Shown here one piece after another: positions 24,231 through 32,286 of a DNA stretch of 64,000 nucleotides. Each line of letters opens with the position of its first letter. The stretch's first letter is position 1. The translations under genes and the position numbers were made by a program. This stretch comes from PALSA-1003 sp963741315 (GTDB lineage Bacteria; Pseudomonadota; Gammaproteobacteria; Burkholderiales; Casimicrobiaceae), in NCBI GenBank assembly GCA_963741315.1, contig CAVUHK010000001.1:310001-374000 (forward strand), written 5' to 3'. The notes beneath the pieces were generated by a model that worked only from the letters and a program-made list of their open reading frames with translations, was not told the DNA's origin and did no database searches.

Positions 24231-25732
24231 GTCCGGTCCATTCTACGATAGCCGATCGCCTCGGCGATATGGCTCGCGGCAATGATATCGGCGTGCCCAA
24301 GGTCGGCGATGGTGCGCCCGACTTTCAGGATGCGGTGATACGCCCTCGCCGACAACGACAGGCGCGCGAACGCTGTCTTGAGAAGCGCCATGGCGCGCTC
24401 GTCGAGGGTGCAGACGCGCTCGACCTCGCGCGGTTGCAGCCACGCGTTGGGTTTGCCTTGCCTCGCGCGCTGCCGGCGGCTTGCGGCGCCGACGCGCTCG
24501 CTCACACAGGCGGAGGTCTCGGACCCGACACGCTCCTTCGCGCTGACAAACGTCTCGACGGCCAGCGCCGGGACTTCGATCTGAAGGTCGATGCGGTCGA
24601 GCAATGGTCCGGAAATGCGTCCCCGATAGCGCGCAATCTGATCGGGCGTGCAGTGGCACTTGCCGCTGCTGTGGCCGAGGTAACCGCACGGACAAGGGTT
24701 CATGGCCGCGACGAGCTGGAAGCGCGCCGGGAAGCTCGCCTGCCGCGCTGCGCGCGAGATCTGAATCTGGCCGGATTCCATCGGCTCGCGCAACACTTCC
24801 AGCGCCCGGCGATCCCATTCCGGCAATTCGTCGAGAAACAGCACGCCGTGATGCGCGAGCGAGATTTCGCCGGGACGCGGGTCGCTGCCGCCGCCGACCA
24901 GCGCCACCGCCGATGCGGTGTGATGCGGCGCGCGAAACGGCCGCCTGCCCCAGTCGGAATGCCGAAAGCCGCGCGTGAGCGAATGGATCGCGGCGCTTTC
25001 GAGCGCCTCGTCCTCGCTCATCGCCGGCAAGAGGCCCGGAAGACGTTGCGCCAGCATCGATTTGCCGGTTCCCGGCGGCCCCAGCATCAGCAGGCTGTGG
25101 CAGCCAGCGGCAGCGACTTCGAGCGCGCGCTTGGCCAGCGCCTGTCCGCGCACATCGGCCAGATCCGCAGCGTGCGCACTATTCGCGGCAACCGTCTGGA
25201 TCATGCAACGCGGCAAGCGCGCGCGCCCGTCGAGATGGGCGCATACCGCGAGCAGGCTGTCCGCCGGGTATACGATCGCATCGCGGACCAACGCAGCCTC
25301 TCGCGCGCTCGCCTCGGGCAGCACGAACGCTCGCGCGTCGCGATGCGCCTTCAGGGTCATCGCCAGCGCGCCGCGAATCGGCCGCAATTGGCCAGTCAGC
25401 GCCAGTTCACCGGCAAATTCAAGTTCGGGAAATGCGTTGCCGGGGATCTGTCCGCTCGCCGCGAGAATGCCCAGCGCAATCGGCAGATCGAAGCGCCCGG
25501 AATCCTTCGGCAGGTCGGCAGGCGCGAGATTGACCGTGATCCTGCGCGCCGGAAAGTCGAAATGCGCGTTCTGCAACGCCGCGCGCACGCGATCGCGACT
25601 TTCCTTGACCTCGGTTTCGGGAAGTCCGACCAGATTGACCGCCGGAAGGCCGCCCGAGAGATGCACCTCGACCGTGACCGGCGGCGCGTCGAAGCCCGAC
25701 AGGGCGCGCGAATGAAGGACCGCAACCGGCAT
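24227..25732 (-). CDS. comM: YifB/ComM family Mg-chelatase-like AAA+ ATPase
   Basis: A 501-residue protein with three parts: an N-terminal Lon-protease-like domain (MPVAVLHSRALSGFDAPPV, LSGGLPAVNLVGLPETEVKE), a central Mg-chelatase AAA+ domain with Walker A GPPGTGKSMLAQRLPG near residue 219 and Walker B VLFLDELPEW, and the C-terminal Mg_chelatase_C domain (LSARAYHRILKVGRTIADL). In Vibrio and Haemophilus ComM is a hexameric helicase that promotes branch migration during natural transformation. dprA, another transformation gene, lies at 55760. The ATG at 25732 fits the family start. Four cysteines lie in PCPCGYLG and KCHC. Confidence 0.94.
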   Translation of the reverse strand: MPVAVLHSRALSGFDAPPVTVEVHLSGGLPAVNLVGLPETEVKESRDRVRAALQNAHFDFPARRITVNLAPADLPKDSGRFDLPIALGILAASGQIPGNAFPELEFAGELALTGQLRPIRGALAMTLKAHRDARAFVLPEASAREAALVRDAIVYPADSLLAVCAHLDGRARLPRCMIQTVAANSAHAADLADVRGQALAKRALEVAAAGCHSLLMLGPPGTGKSMLAQRLPGLLPAMSEDEALESAAIHSLTRGFRHSDWGRRPFRAPHHTASAVALVGGGSDPRPGEISLAHHGVLFLDELPEWDRRALEVLREPMESGQIQISRAARQASFPARFQLVAAMNPCPCGYLGHSSGKCHCTPDQIARYRGRISGPLLDRIDLQIEVPALAVETFVSAKERVGSETSACVSERVGAASRRQRARQGKPNAWLQPREVERVCTLDERAMALLKTAFARLSLSARAYHRILKVGRTIADLGHADIIAASHIAEAIGYRRMDRT

Positions 25733-25975
25733 GGCGCATGCATTTCGTGACGCCGGCCCGCGAACACCGGCGCACCGACCGTAGCACGCACCGCGACCCT
25801 GGTATATCGGCCATTTGGCCAAGTCGCGCGGTCGGCGACTCCGTCCTGCCGAACGGGAGCGTTGACGTACACGCTGCCGAGAAATCGCAGCATGTATCCG
25901 GGCAGGTCGATCGCGTGGCTGCGGTCGATCTGCACCGCATCGCCGGTTTGCACCAGTCGCGCGCTCGAATCGAGG

Positions 25976-26212
25976 CTAGCGTTGCCGCGCTTCGATCTCG
26001 GCCAATCGAGTCGCAAGCGCTTCGAGTTTTTCACGCGTGCGGCGAAGCACTTGCGCCTGCACGTCGAATTCCTCGCGCGTGACCAAATCGAGTCGCGAAA
26101 GCGCGCCGGTAAGCAGCGCCCGCACATTCTTGTCGACATCGCGCGCCGGACTCGCGGCAATGGCTTCGCTGATGCGGGCGCTGACGTCGTCGATCACCTT
26201 GCTTGCAAGCAC
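25976..26212 (-). CDS. ubiK: Ubiquinone biosynthesis accessory factor UbiK
   Basis: A 78-residue protein of the BMFP/YqiC family. It begins MLASKVIDDVSARISEAIAA and ends with a heptad-patterned helix (LVTREEFDVQAQVLRRTREK then LEALATRLAEIE), a trimer-forming coiled coil. UbiK assists aerobic ubiquinone synthesis together with UbiJ and membrane lipids. The start is GTG at 26212 with GGAG seven bases before it. It is divergent from the nitrogen-regulated porin operon. It stands 243 bp upstream of comM, with no convincing gene in that gap. Confidence 0.93.
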   Translation of the reverse strand: MLASKVIDDVSARISEAIAASPARDVDKNVRALLTGALSRLDLVTREEFDVQAQVLRRTREKLEALATRLAEIEARQR

Positions 26213-26331
26213 GGCACACTCCGGTGAATTGGCCGGGCAAGTCTAGCAAATTCGCTTCAAACCTCGCGGAGCGCAGGCATCCATTGGCGTCTGCGCAGGC
26301 GCGCCCCAGAAATGTGCACAGCTTGAGAGCG

Positions 26332-26348
26332 CGCACCGCACGAGTGCA
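26332..26348 (+). promoter_or_regulatory. Candidate NtrC binding site
   Basis: The 17-bp palindrome CGCACC-N5-AGTGCA differs by one base in each half from the NtrC consensus TGCACC-N5-GGTGCA. Its centre is about 110 bp upstream of the predicted sigma-54 transcription start, a normal enhancer distance. A further half-site TGCACA lies at 26315-26320. Confidence 0.65.
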
Positions 26349-26392
26349 CAAGAGCGAGCTACGGCCGTGTTTTCATTCCGTATACAATCTCG

Positions 26393-26405
26393 TAAGATAT
26401 TGATT
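26393..26405 (-). promoter_or_regulatory. Candidate IHF binding site
   Basis: On the minus strand the 13 bases AATCAATATCTTA match the IHF consensus WATCAANNNNTTR at every fixed position. The site lies in an unusually AT-rich stretch (26370-26421) that also holds the inverted repeat GATATT-GATT-AATATC. It sits between the NtrC site and the sigma-54 promoter, where IHF bending would bring the activator to the polymerase. Confidence 0.65.
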
Positions 26406-26423
26406 AATATCATAATTATACCT

Positions 26424-26439
26424 TGGCATGGCTTGTGCT
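26424..26439 (+). promoter_or_regulatory. Sigma-54 promoter of the porin-glnK-amtB operon
   Basis: TGGCATG-N4-GTGCT matches the -24/-12 consensus TGGCAYG-N4-TTGCW with one mismatch; the invariant GG and GC pairs have the required spacing. Transcription would start near 26450, giving a leader of about 38 nt before the porin ATG. With the NtrC and IHF sites upstream this implies nitrogen-limitation control. Confidence 0.8.
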
Positions 26440-26487
26440 GAACGATGCTGCAACCAATCGTACGCACGTTAGCCAAGGAGACACAAA

Positions 26488-27303
26488 ATGTCCGTAAGAC
26501 TTCGCGCACTTCCTGCGGTGGCAGCGCTCGCCGTCGGCGCTCTCGCAACCCACGTTCACGCGCAAACTCCGGCTCCCGCTCCGGCGCCCGCTCCCGCTGC
26601 CGCTGAACCGGCGCCTCCGTACACCCTGACCGGCAACTTCGGTATCTACAGCCAGTACATTTTCCGTGGCTTGACGCAAACCGACACGAAGCCGGCGTTC
26701 CAGGGTGGGTTCGACTTCACACACGAAAGCGGTTTCTATCTCGGCACGTGGGGGTCGAACATCAGCTGGATCAGCGATTCCGGCGCCTGTGGCCACGGCT
26801 GCAGCCTCGAGTGGGACGTCTACGGCGGCTGGAAGAAGGTCTGGAATGAGGAGTGGGGCCTGGACCTCGGCGTGCTGCAATACTTCTACCCCGGCAGTTA
26901 CAACCCCGGTTTCTCGAGCGCCAATACGACCGAGCTCTACATCGCCGGTTCGTGGAAGTGGCTGTCGCTCAAGTTCTCCGACAGCGTTTCCGGCAAGACC
27001 TTCGGCGTGCCCAATTCCAGAGGCACCTGGTACCTGGATCTCACGGCGGCATATCCGCTCACCGACCAGTGGACGCTCATCGGTCACGTAGGTCGCCAGG
27101 AGTATCACGGCAACAACAACGGCGTTGACAACAGCGCCCTGAACTACACCGACTGGAAGCTGGGCGCGACCTACACCTTTGCCGGCAGCTGGACGGTCGG
27201 CGGCTACTGGACCGACACCAACACCAACGGTTCGGTCTACACGATTGCCGGGAAGAACATCGGCAAATCGACCGGCACCGCTTTCATCCAGAAGACTTTC
27301 TAG
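26488..27303 (+). CDS. TorF-family putative porin (Gcw_chp domain)
   Basis: A 271-residue outer-membrane beta-barrel protein. The signal peptide ends near residue 25 (THVHA), followed by a Pro/Ala linker of about 17 residues. The barrel then starts at YTLTGNFGIYSQYIFRGLTQ, the mark of the Gcw_chp/TIGR02001 family, and ends with the aromatic FIQKTF, as outer-membrane proteins do. It is the first gene of an operon with glnK and amtB and follows the sigma-54 promoter. The context suggests uptake of ammonium or small nitrogen compounds across the outer membrane under nitrogen starvation (inference). The ATG at 26488 has GGAG eight bases upstream. Confidence 0.9.
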   Translation: MSVRLRALPAVAALAVGALATHVHAQTPAPAPAPAPAAAEPAPPYTLTGNFGIYSQYIFRGLTQTDTKPAFQGGFDFTHESGFYLGTWGSNISWISDSGACGHGCSLEWDVYGGWKKVWNEEWGLDLGVLQYFYPGSYNPGFSSANTTELYIAGSWKWLSLKFSDSVSGKTFGVPNSRGTWYLDLTAAYPLTDQWTLIGHVGRQEYHGNNNGVDNSALNYTDWKLGATYTFAGSWTVGGYWTDTNTNGSVYTIAGKNIGKSTGTAFIQKTF

Positions 27304-27361
27304 CCCGCAGGGGGGCGCGTCGTTCACCTTCACCACTACACCCGCAACAAGCGAGGGAAAC

Positions 27362-27700
27362 ATGAAACTGGTAACCGCAGTCATCAAGCCGTTCAAGCTT
27401 GACGAGGTCCGCGAGGCACTGTCGGCCATTGGCGTTCAGGGGATTACCGTGACCGAGGTCAAGGGCTTCGGACGGCAAAAGGGGCACACCGAACTCTATC
27501 GGGGTGCCGAATATGTCGTCGATTTCCTGCCGAAGGTGAAGATCGAGGCGGCGATCAAGAGCGACATGCTCGACCGCGTCATCGAGGCAATCGAGAAGGC
27601 GGCAAACACAGGCAAGATCGGCGACGGCAAGGTTTTCGTCTTCGACCTCGAACAAGTCGTGCGCATTCGGACCGGTGAGACCGGCGCCGACGCACTCTAA
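27362..27700 (+). CDS. glnK: Nitrogen regulatory PII protein
   Basis: A 112-residue PII signalling protein starting MKLVTAVIKPFKLDEVREAL. The T-loop carries Tyr51, the uridylylation site, in GHTELYRGAEYVVDF; the C-terminal IGDGKVFVFDLEQVVRIRTG binds ATP. In this position, directly before amtB, it acts as GlnK: it plugs AmtB when nitrogen is plentiful and signals 2-oxoglutarate and ATP/ADP state to the Ntr system. The ATG at 27362 follows GAGGG. It is 58 bp after the porin gene and 10 bp before amtB. Confidence 0.96.
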   Translation: MKLVTAVIKPFKLDEVREALSAIGVQGITVTEVKGFGRQKGHTELYRGAEYVVDFLPKVKIEAAIKSDMLDRVIEAIEKAANTGKIGDGKVFVFDLEQVVRIRTGETGADAL

Positions 27701-27710
27701 GGGGAACACC

Positions 27711-29217
27711 ATGAAGCGCTTGTCCATGTTGATCGCGGTCTGCGGCGCCTTTGCCGTCTGCAATGTTTCGTTCGCAGACGACAAGACTCCCGACATGAAG
27801 GTCGACACCACGAAATCGGCTCCGGCAACTACCGCGCCGGCGCCCGCCACGACTCCGGCTGCAGCACCCGCACCTGCCGCGCCGACCGCTCCCGCGGCTT
27901 CGGGCGCGGCGGCCCCGGCAGCAGGTGCCGCACCGGCAGGCGACGCGAAGCCCGCCGAAGCAGCGCCGCCGGCGCCGACCACGCCGCAACTTGTCGCAGC
28001 CGACAAGATAAGCGGCGGCGACACTGCCTGGATGCTCACCTCGACCGCGCTGGTCCTGATGATGACGATTCCGGGCCTGGCGCTGTTCTATGCCGGCATG
28101 GTGCGCAAGAAGAACGTGCTTGGCGACGTTGATGCAGAGCTTCGCCATCACCTGCCTGGTAACCGTGCTGTGGGTCGTCATCGGCTACAGTCTGGCGTTC
28201 ATGCCGGGCGGGTCGTTCATCGGCAGTCTCGATCGCCTGTTCCTCAACGGCATGCTGTTCCAGAAGGAGGCCGGCAAGCTGACGGTCTCGCATCTGGCGC
28301 TGACGATTCCGGAGTCGGTGTACATGATGTTCCAGATGACCTTCGCGATCATCACTCCGGCGCTCATCTGCGGCGGCTTTGCCGATCGCATGAAGTTCTC
28401 GGCCATGATGTGGTTCATGGGCATCTGGTCGGTCGTCATCTATGCGCCGATCGCGCACATGATGTGGGAGCCTTCGGGTTACTGGGCCACCGCCGGGGTA
28501 CTCGATTTCGCCGGCGGCACGGTGGTGCACATCAATGCCGGTATCGCCGCCCTGGTGTGTGCACTGATGCTGGGCAAGCGACTTGGCTACGGCAAGGAAG
28601 CGATGATGCCGGCCAACCTGACCCTGACCGTGATCGGCGCCTCGCTGCTGTGGGTGGGCTGGTTCGGCTTCAATGCGGGCTCGGCAGTCGCCGCGGACGG
28701 CCGCGCCGGCATGGCCATGATGGTCACGCAACTCGCGACCGCGGTTGCCGCACTGGCGTGGATGTTCACCGAGTGGATGGCCAAGGGCAAGCCTTCGGTG
28801 CTGGGCATTGCCTCGGGCGCGGTCGCGGGCCTGGTCGCGATCACGCCGGCATCGGGCTTCGTCGGCGTGAGCGGCGCGATCATCATCGGCATCGCCGCCG
28901 GTGTGCTCTGCTTCTTCGCCGCGACCACGGTGAAGAAGGCCTTCGGCTACGATGACTCGCTCGACGCGTTTGGAGTGCACTGCATCGGCGGTATCGTCGG
29001 TGCGCTGCTCACCGGCGTGTTGAACGTCAAGGAAATCAGTGGTGCCGACGCCAGCATGACCGCGCAGTTCGGCGCGGTGGCGACGACGCTGATCTATAGC
29101 GGGGTCGGCAGCTTCATCATCCTCAAGATTATCGACATGGTCATCGGTCTGCGCGTCTCCGAGGAAGAGGAACGCGAAGGCCTCGATGTAAGTCTCCACG
29201 GCGAACGAGTGGAGTAG
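27711..29217 (+). CDS. amtB: Ammonium transporter AmtB, interrupted by a single-base frameshift
   Basis: The two halves of one gene lie in different frames. The first (27711 to about 28122) has a signal peptide (ending VSFA), an Ala/Pro-rich stretch of some 60 residues and TM1 ending GLALFYAGMVRKKNVL. The second resumes as ATLMQSFAITCLV and runs to 29217 with FGGTVVHINAG-type (His168-like) and AFGVHCIGGIVGAL (His318-like) pore histidines. The expected reading is restored by removing one G from GG at 28122-28123. Both halves are otherwise intact, so a sequencing error is as likely as a recent mutation. Function: ammonium conduction across the inner membrane, gated by GlnK. Confidence 0.9.
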
Positions 29218-29257
29218 GCCCGTACGAAGTTTGGTCTAGTTTCTCCTCAGTGGCTTT

Positions 29258-29285
29258 CGGGGCGCCCCAAGCGCCCCGTTTTTTT
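29258..29285 (+). terminator. Intrinsic terminator of the glnK-amtB operon
   Basis: A perfect 8-bp stem CGGGGCGC / GCGCCCCG with a five-base loop is followed by seven T. It lies 41 bp after the amtB stop and abuts the convergent xerC stop. Confidence 0.92.
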
Positions 29286-30196
29286 CAGGTCTTCGACTTC
29301 TTCCTGGCGCGTGGATGCGCCTTGTCGTAAGTCTTGGCCAGCGCCTGAAAATCGAGGTGGGTGTAGATCTGCGTGCTGGCGATGCTCGCGTGCCCGAGCA
29401 ACTCCTGCACCGCACGCAGGTCGCCCGACGATTGCAGCAGATGCGATGCAAACGAATGGCGCAGCATATGCGGATGCACGTGCCGCGAGAGCCCGCGCTT
29501 GATCGCCCACGCGGCCAGGCGCTGCTGGATCGCGCGTGGCATGAGCCTGCGGCCACCGCGTCCGACGAAGACCGCAGGCATTTCCGCAGGCGCATGCTGC
29601 GACCGCTGCGCGAGCCACACGCCCAACGCTTCGCGCGCATGCGCGCCCACCGGCACCACGCGCTCTTTCGCACCCTTGCCCCAGACGCGCACTTCGCCCG
29701 TGGCCAGGTCGAGCGAGCCGACATCGAGGCCGGACAGTTCGGAGACACGCAAACCCGACGAATAGGCAAGCTCGAAGAGCGCGCGATCGCGCACGCTGAG
29801 CAGGTCCTCGCCGTCGATCGCGACCAGTTGCACGGCTTCGTCGGGGGACAGCGCCGACGGTAGCCGCCGCGCCGACTTCGGCGCGCGCAGCCCGGCGCAA
29901 GGATTGTCCGTGACGGTGGCGTCGCGTTCGACCGCGAAACGGTAGAGCGCGCGCCATGCCGACAATGTCCGCGCAAGACTGCTACCGGCGAGACCGCGCG
30001 CATGCAGCGTCGCGAGGAATCGCCGCAGGTCGGAGGTCTTCAGTGCGGTGAGTGCAGTGCCACCGGCAAGCGCCTGCAGCGCGCGCGCGTCACGAAGGTA
30101 CGCAGCGCGGGTGTGCGCGGGCCGCGTGGCGAGGTGCCGCTCCCACGCGTCGAGCAGAGGATCGTCAGCGCGCGTTGCGAGGCGCGCGGTTTTCAT
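29285..30196 (-). CDS. xerC: Tyrosine recombinase XerC
   Basis: A 303-residue site-specific recombinase that resolves chromosome dimers at dif together with XerD. All catalytic residues are visible: Arg150 (SSGLRVSEL), Lys174 (GKGAKERVVP), His243 and Arg246 (HPHMLRHSFASHLL), His269 (LLGHASI) and Tyr278 (TQIYTH). The N-terminal SAM-like domain spans about residues 12-100. XerC rather than a phage integrase is indicated by the neighbours dapF-DUF484-xerC, the standard proteobacterial order. Confidence 0.95.
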   Translation of the reverse strand: MKTARLATRADDPLLDAWERHLATRPAHTRAAYLRDARALQALAGGTALTALKTSDLRRFLATLHARGLAGSSLARTLSAWRALYRFAVERDATVTDNPCAGLRAPKSARRLPSALSPDEAVQLVAIDGEDLLSVRDRALFELAYSSGLRVSELSGLDVGSLDLATGEVRVWGKGAKERVVPVGAHAREALGVWLAQRSQHAPAEMPAVFVGRGGRRLMPRAIQQRLAAWAIKRGLSRHVHPHMLRHSFASHLLQSSGDLRAVQELLGHASIASTQIYTHLDFQALAKTYDKAHPRARKKSKT

Positions 30197-30202
30197 CGCG
30201 CA

Positions 30203-30856
30203 TCAGGACTGCGGCAGAAAGCGCGCTGTCGCGACGCTGGCGAGTTCCGCCAGTCGCGTCAGGTACATCGTGCCCATGCCGGCATAGAAGCGCTCCGGGT
30301 CATCGCTACCCAGCGCGAGCAACCCGAAGGCATGGTGCGTTCGCAAGGGCAGGAAGGCGAAAGAGGCGAGCGACGGCGCACCTTCGAACCAGTCGCGCGA
30401 CTCGAAAGGCGCGTGCTCGCCGCAGTAGGGATTGCCGAGTGTCGCCGCGTATTCACGCAATTCCTGGCTGGTGGCTGCGAGCTCCGGCAGGTACGACTGC
30501 TCGGGCACCTTGCCCCACAGGCGAAGCGCCACCTGCGGGACCTGGAAGTCCTCGGTCAGGCTGTGGTAGAGCACGCCCAGCGTCGTTTCGAGGTCCATCG
30601 CCGAGAACAGCGCCAGCGTCGAGCGGTGCAGCTTTTCGCTGATCGCGTCGTTCTCGGCGCCGAACTTGATCATCTCGCGCAGCTTGGTCTCGAGCTGGCC
30701 GTTCTTTTCGCGCAGCGTGACGATCTGGCGCTCCGCGATCGGGATCGCGTGGCCGCCATGGGGATGCGGCACGTAGATCTCGGACAGCACGTCGGCGTAT
30801 TCACCGAAGAATTCCGGGTGCTGCTGCAGATAGTCTGCGACCGCCTTGGCATCCAT
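30203..30856 (-). CDS. DUF484 family protein
   Basis: A 217-residue protein of the DUF484 family, with an N-terminal helix (AVADYLQQHPEFFGEYADVL), a coiled coil (ERQIVTLREKNGQLETKLRE) and a GAF-like C-terminal domain (APFESRDWFEG, SFAFLPLRTHHAFGLLALGS). Its function is not established; it is nearly always found between dapF and xerC, as here, 6 bp before xerC. The ATG at 30856 is preferred because AAGGA precedes it and it matches the family N-terminus; a longer form from 30886 is possible. Confidence 0.9.
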   Translation of the reverse strand: MDAKAVADYLQQHPEFFGEYADVLSEIYVPHPHGGHAIPIAERQIVTLREKNGQLETKLREMIKFGAENDAISEKLHRSTLALFSAMDLETTLGVLYHSLTEDFQVPQVALRLWGKVPEQSYLPELAATSQELREYAATLGNPYCGEHAPFESRDWFEGAPSLASFAFLPLRTHHAFGLLALGSDDPERFYAGMGTMYLTRLAELASVATARFLPQS

Positions 30857-30907
30857 CGATGGTTCCTTTTCCTGAATCGCGTTCATTGCTCGCGTTTGAT
30901 GCTCGCT

Positions 30908-31753
30908 CTATCGTTCCGGCAGCGTCCACTCACCCTCGAAGACCGTTTCCGCCGGGCCTGTCATCAGTACCGACGCGCCGTTCCCCGCCCAGCTGATCGT
31001 CAGCACGCCGCCACGCGTCTCGACGCTGACGCGTGCATCGAGCAGCCCGCGGCGAATGCCCGTCACGACCGCGGCGCAGGCACCCGTACCGCACGCGAGC
31101 GTCTCGCCGGCTCCGCGTTCCCACACCCGCAGGCGAATGTTAGCGCGACCCACGACCTGCATGTAGCCGGCATTCGCGCCCTGCGGAAAGCGTGCATGAC
31201 GCTCGATCAGCGGGCCTTGCAGTGTCACCGGCGCAGCATCGACGTCGTCGACCAACTGCACCGCGTGCGGGTTGCCCATCGATACCACGCTGACCTGAAC
31301 CGTGTCGTCGCCGACCGCGAGAGGCTGCACCAGCGCCGCGCTGTCGCTGACGAAGGGAATTTCGGCGGGCAGAAAACGCGGTGCGCCCATGTCGACGGTG
31401 ACCTGGCCATCGGCCTCGAGCGTGGGCGCAATGACGCCGCCGCGCGTCTCGACGCGAATCGAGCGTTTGTTCGTCATGCCCCGGGCGCGAACGAACTGCA
31501 CGAAGCAGCGCGCACCATTGCCGCATTGCTCGACCTCACCGCCGTCGGCGTTGAATATGCGATAGCCGAAGTCGACATCGGGACGAGTCGCCTTCTCGAC
31601 GACGAGGACCTGGTCGCAGCCCACGCCGAAGTGCCGGTCGGCCAAGCGCCGATAGTCGGCTGGACCGAGGTCAAGCTTCTCGCTCATGCCGTCGAGGACC
31701 ACGAAGTCGTTGCCCAGGCCTTGCATCTTGGTGAAGCGCAGGCGGCGGCTCAT
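30908..31753 (-). CDS. dapF: Diaminopimelate epimerase
   Basis: A 281-residue cofactor-independent epimerase converting LL- to meso-diaminopimelate for lysine and peptidoglycan. The two catalytic cysteines are in GGEVEQCGNGARCF and GETLACGTGACAAV. The N-terminus FTKMQGLGNDFVVLDG is diagnostic. The ATG at 31753 (MSRRLRFTKMQG) overlaps the stop of the lipoprotein gene as ATGA. The frame stays open upstream through that gene, but that extension is a shadow. Confidence 0.97.
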   Translation of the reverse strand: MSRRLRFTKMQGLGNDFVVLDGMSEKLDLGPADYRRLADRHFGVGCDQVLVVEKATRPDVDFGYRIFNADGGEVEQCGNGARCFVQFVRARGMTNKRSIRVETRGGVIAPTLEADGQVTVDMGAPRFLPAEIPFVSDSAALVQPLAVGDDTVQVSVVSMGNPHAVQLVDDVDAAPVTLQGPLIERHARFPQGANAGYMQVVGRANIRLRVWERGAGETLACGTGACAAVVTGIRRGLLDARVSVETRGGVLTISWAGNGASVLMTGPAETVFEGEWTLPER

Positions 31754-32286
31754 TGCGGGCGGGTGCCGGCCGAATCGAAGCGCACCACCGGGATCTTGCC
31801 AGTGCGCGCGAACGGCAGGACCGTGCCATCCTCGAGCGTAATGGTGCCCTTGATCGCGTATGGAACGGGCAGCTGCGACCCGATGGACATCAGTCCGGTC
31901 GCCACCGCGGCGACGTCGACCCGCCCCGAAATATCGACCTTGGCATCGGCGCGCGGCGCGAGGCGCTCGACGCGCACGCTCCTGCCGGACGCCGCCGTCC
32001 GGCCATCGAGCAGGACGTCGAACTCGACATGATCGACGGGCAGCGCGTACGGGTTGGGGTTGGTGATGCGCAAACCGAGCATGACGTCGGCCTTCGACTC
32101 CGCGAAGCGCAGGACGCGCACGGTTTCGAGCGTGACTTGCGGTTGTTCGAAGGGAAGCTGGGCTGGCACGCAACCGGCGGCGCCGATCATCGTCGCCAGC
32201 AACGCGATGCGCAGCGCGTGGTGCGAATGGCACGCTGGGACCGCTCGCATCCAACCTGATTTCCGCTCGGACATGCGTTCAGACAT
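31750..32286 (-). CDS. LEA14-like (LEA type 2) lipoprotein
   Basis: A 178-residue protein with a lipoprotein signal peptide; the lipobox is MIGAAGC at about residues 33-39, after a long basic N-terminal region. The mature part, LETVRVLRFAESKADVMLGL and ITNPNPYALPVDHVEFDVLL, is the WHy/LEA14 beta-sandwich domain linked to desiccation and stress proteins in plants and found in many bacteria without known role. The start may be one of several ATGs (32286, 32274 or 32250). The gene overlaps ychF by 8 bp at the longest start and dapF by 4 bp. Confidence 0.85.
   Translation of the reverse strand: MSERMSERKSGWMRAVPACHSHHALRIALLATMIGAAGCVPAQLPFEQPQVTLETVRVLRFAESKADVMLGLRITNPNPYALPVDHVEFDVLLDGRTAASGRSVRVERLAPRADAKVDISGRVDVAAVATGLMSIGSQLPVPYAIKGTITLEDGTVLPFARTGKIPVVRFDSAGTRPQ

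Noticed and set aside
25733..25975. Possible small gene between ubiK and comM
   Set aside because: A frame reading LVQTGDAVQIDRSHA exists but has no convincing start, ribosome site or family; treated as spacer.
27830..27970. Repeat-like GCxCCxGC region as a DNA repeat or CRISPR
   Set aside because: It encodes an Ala/Pro-rich stretch in frame and has no regular spacer structure.
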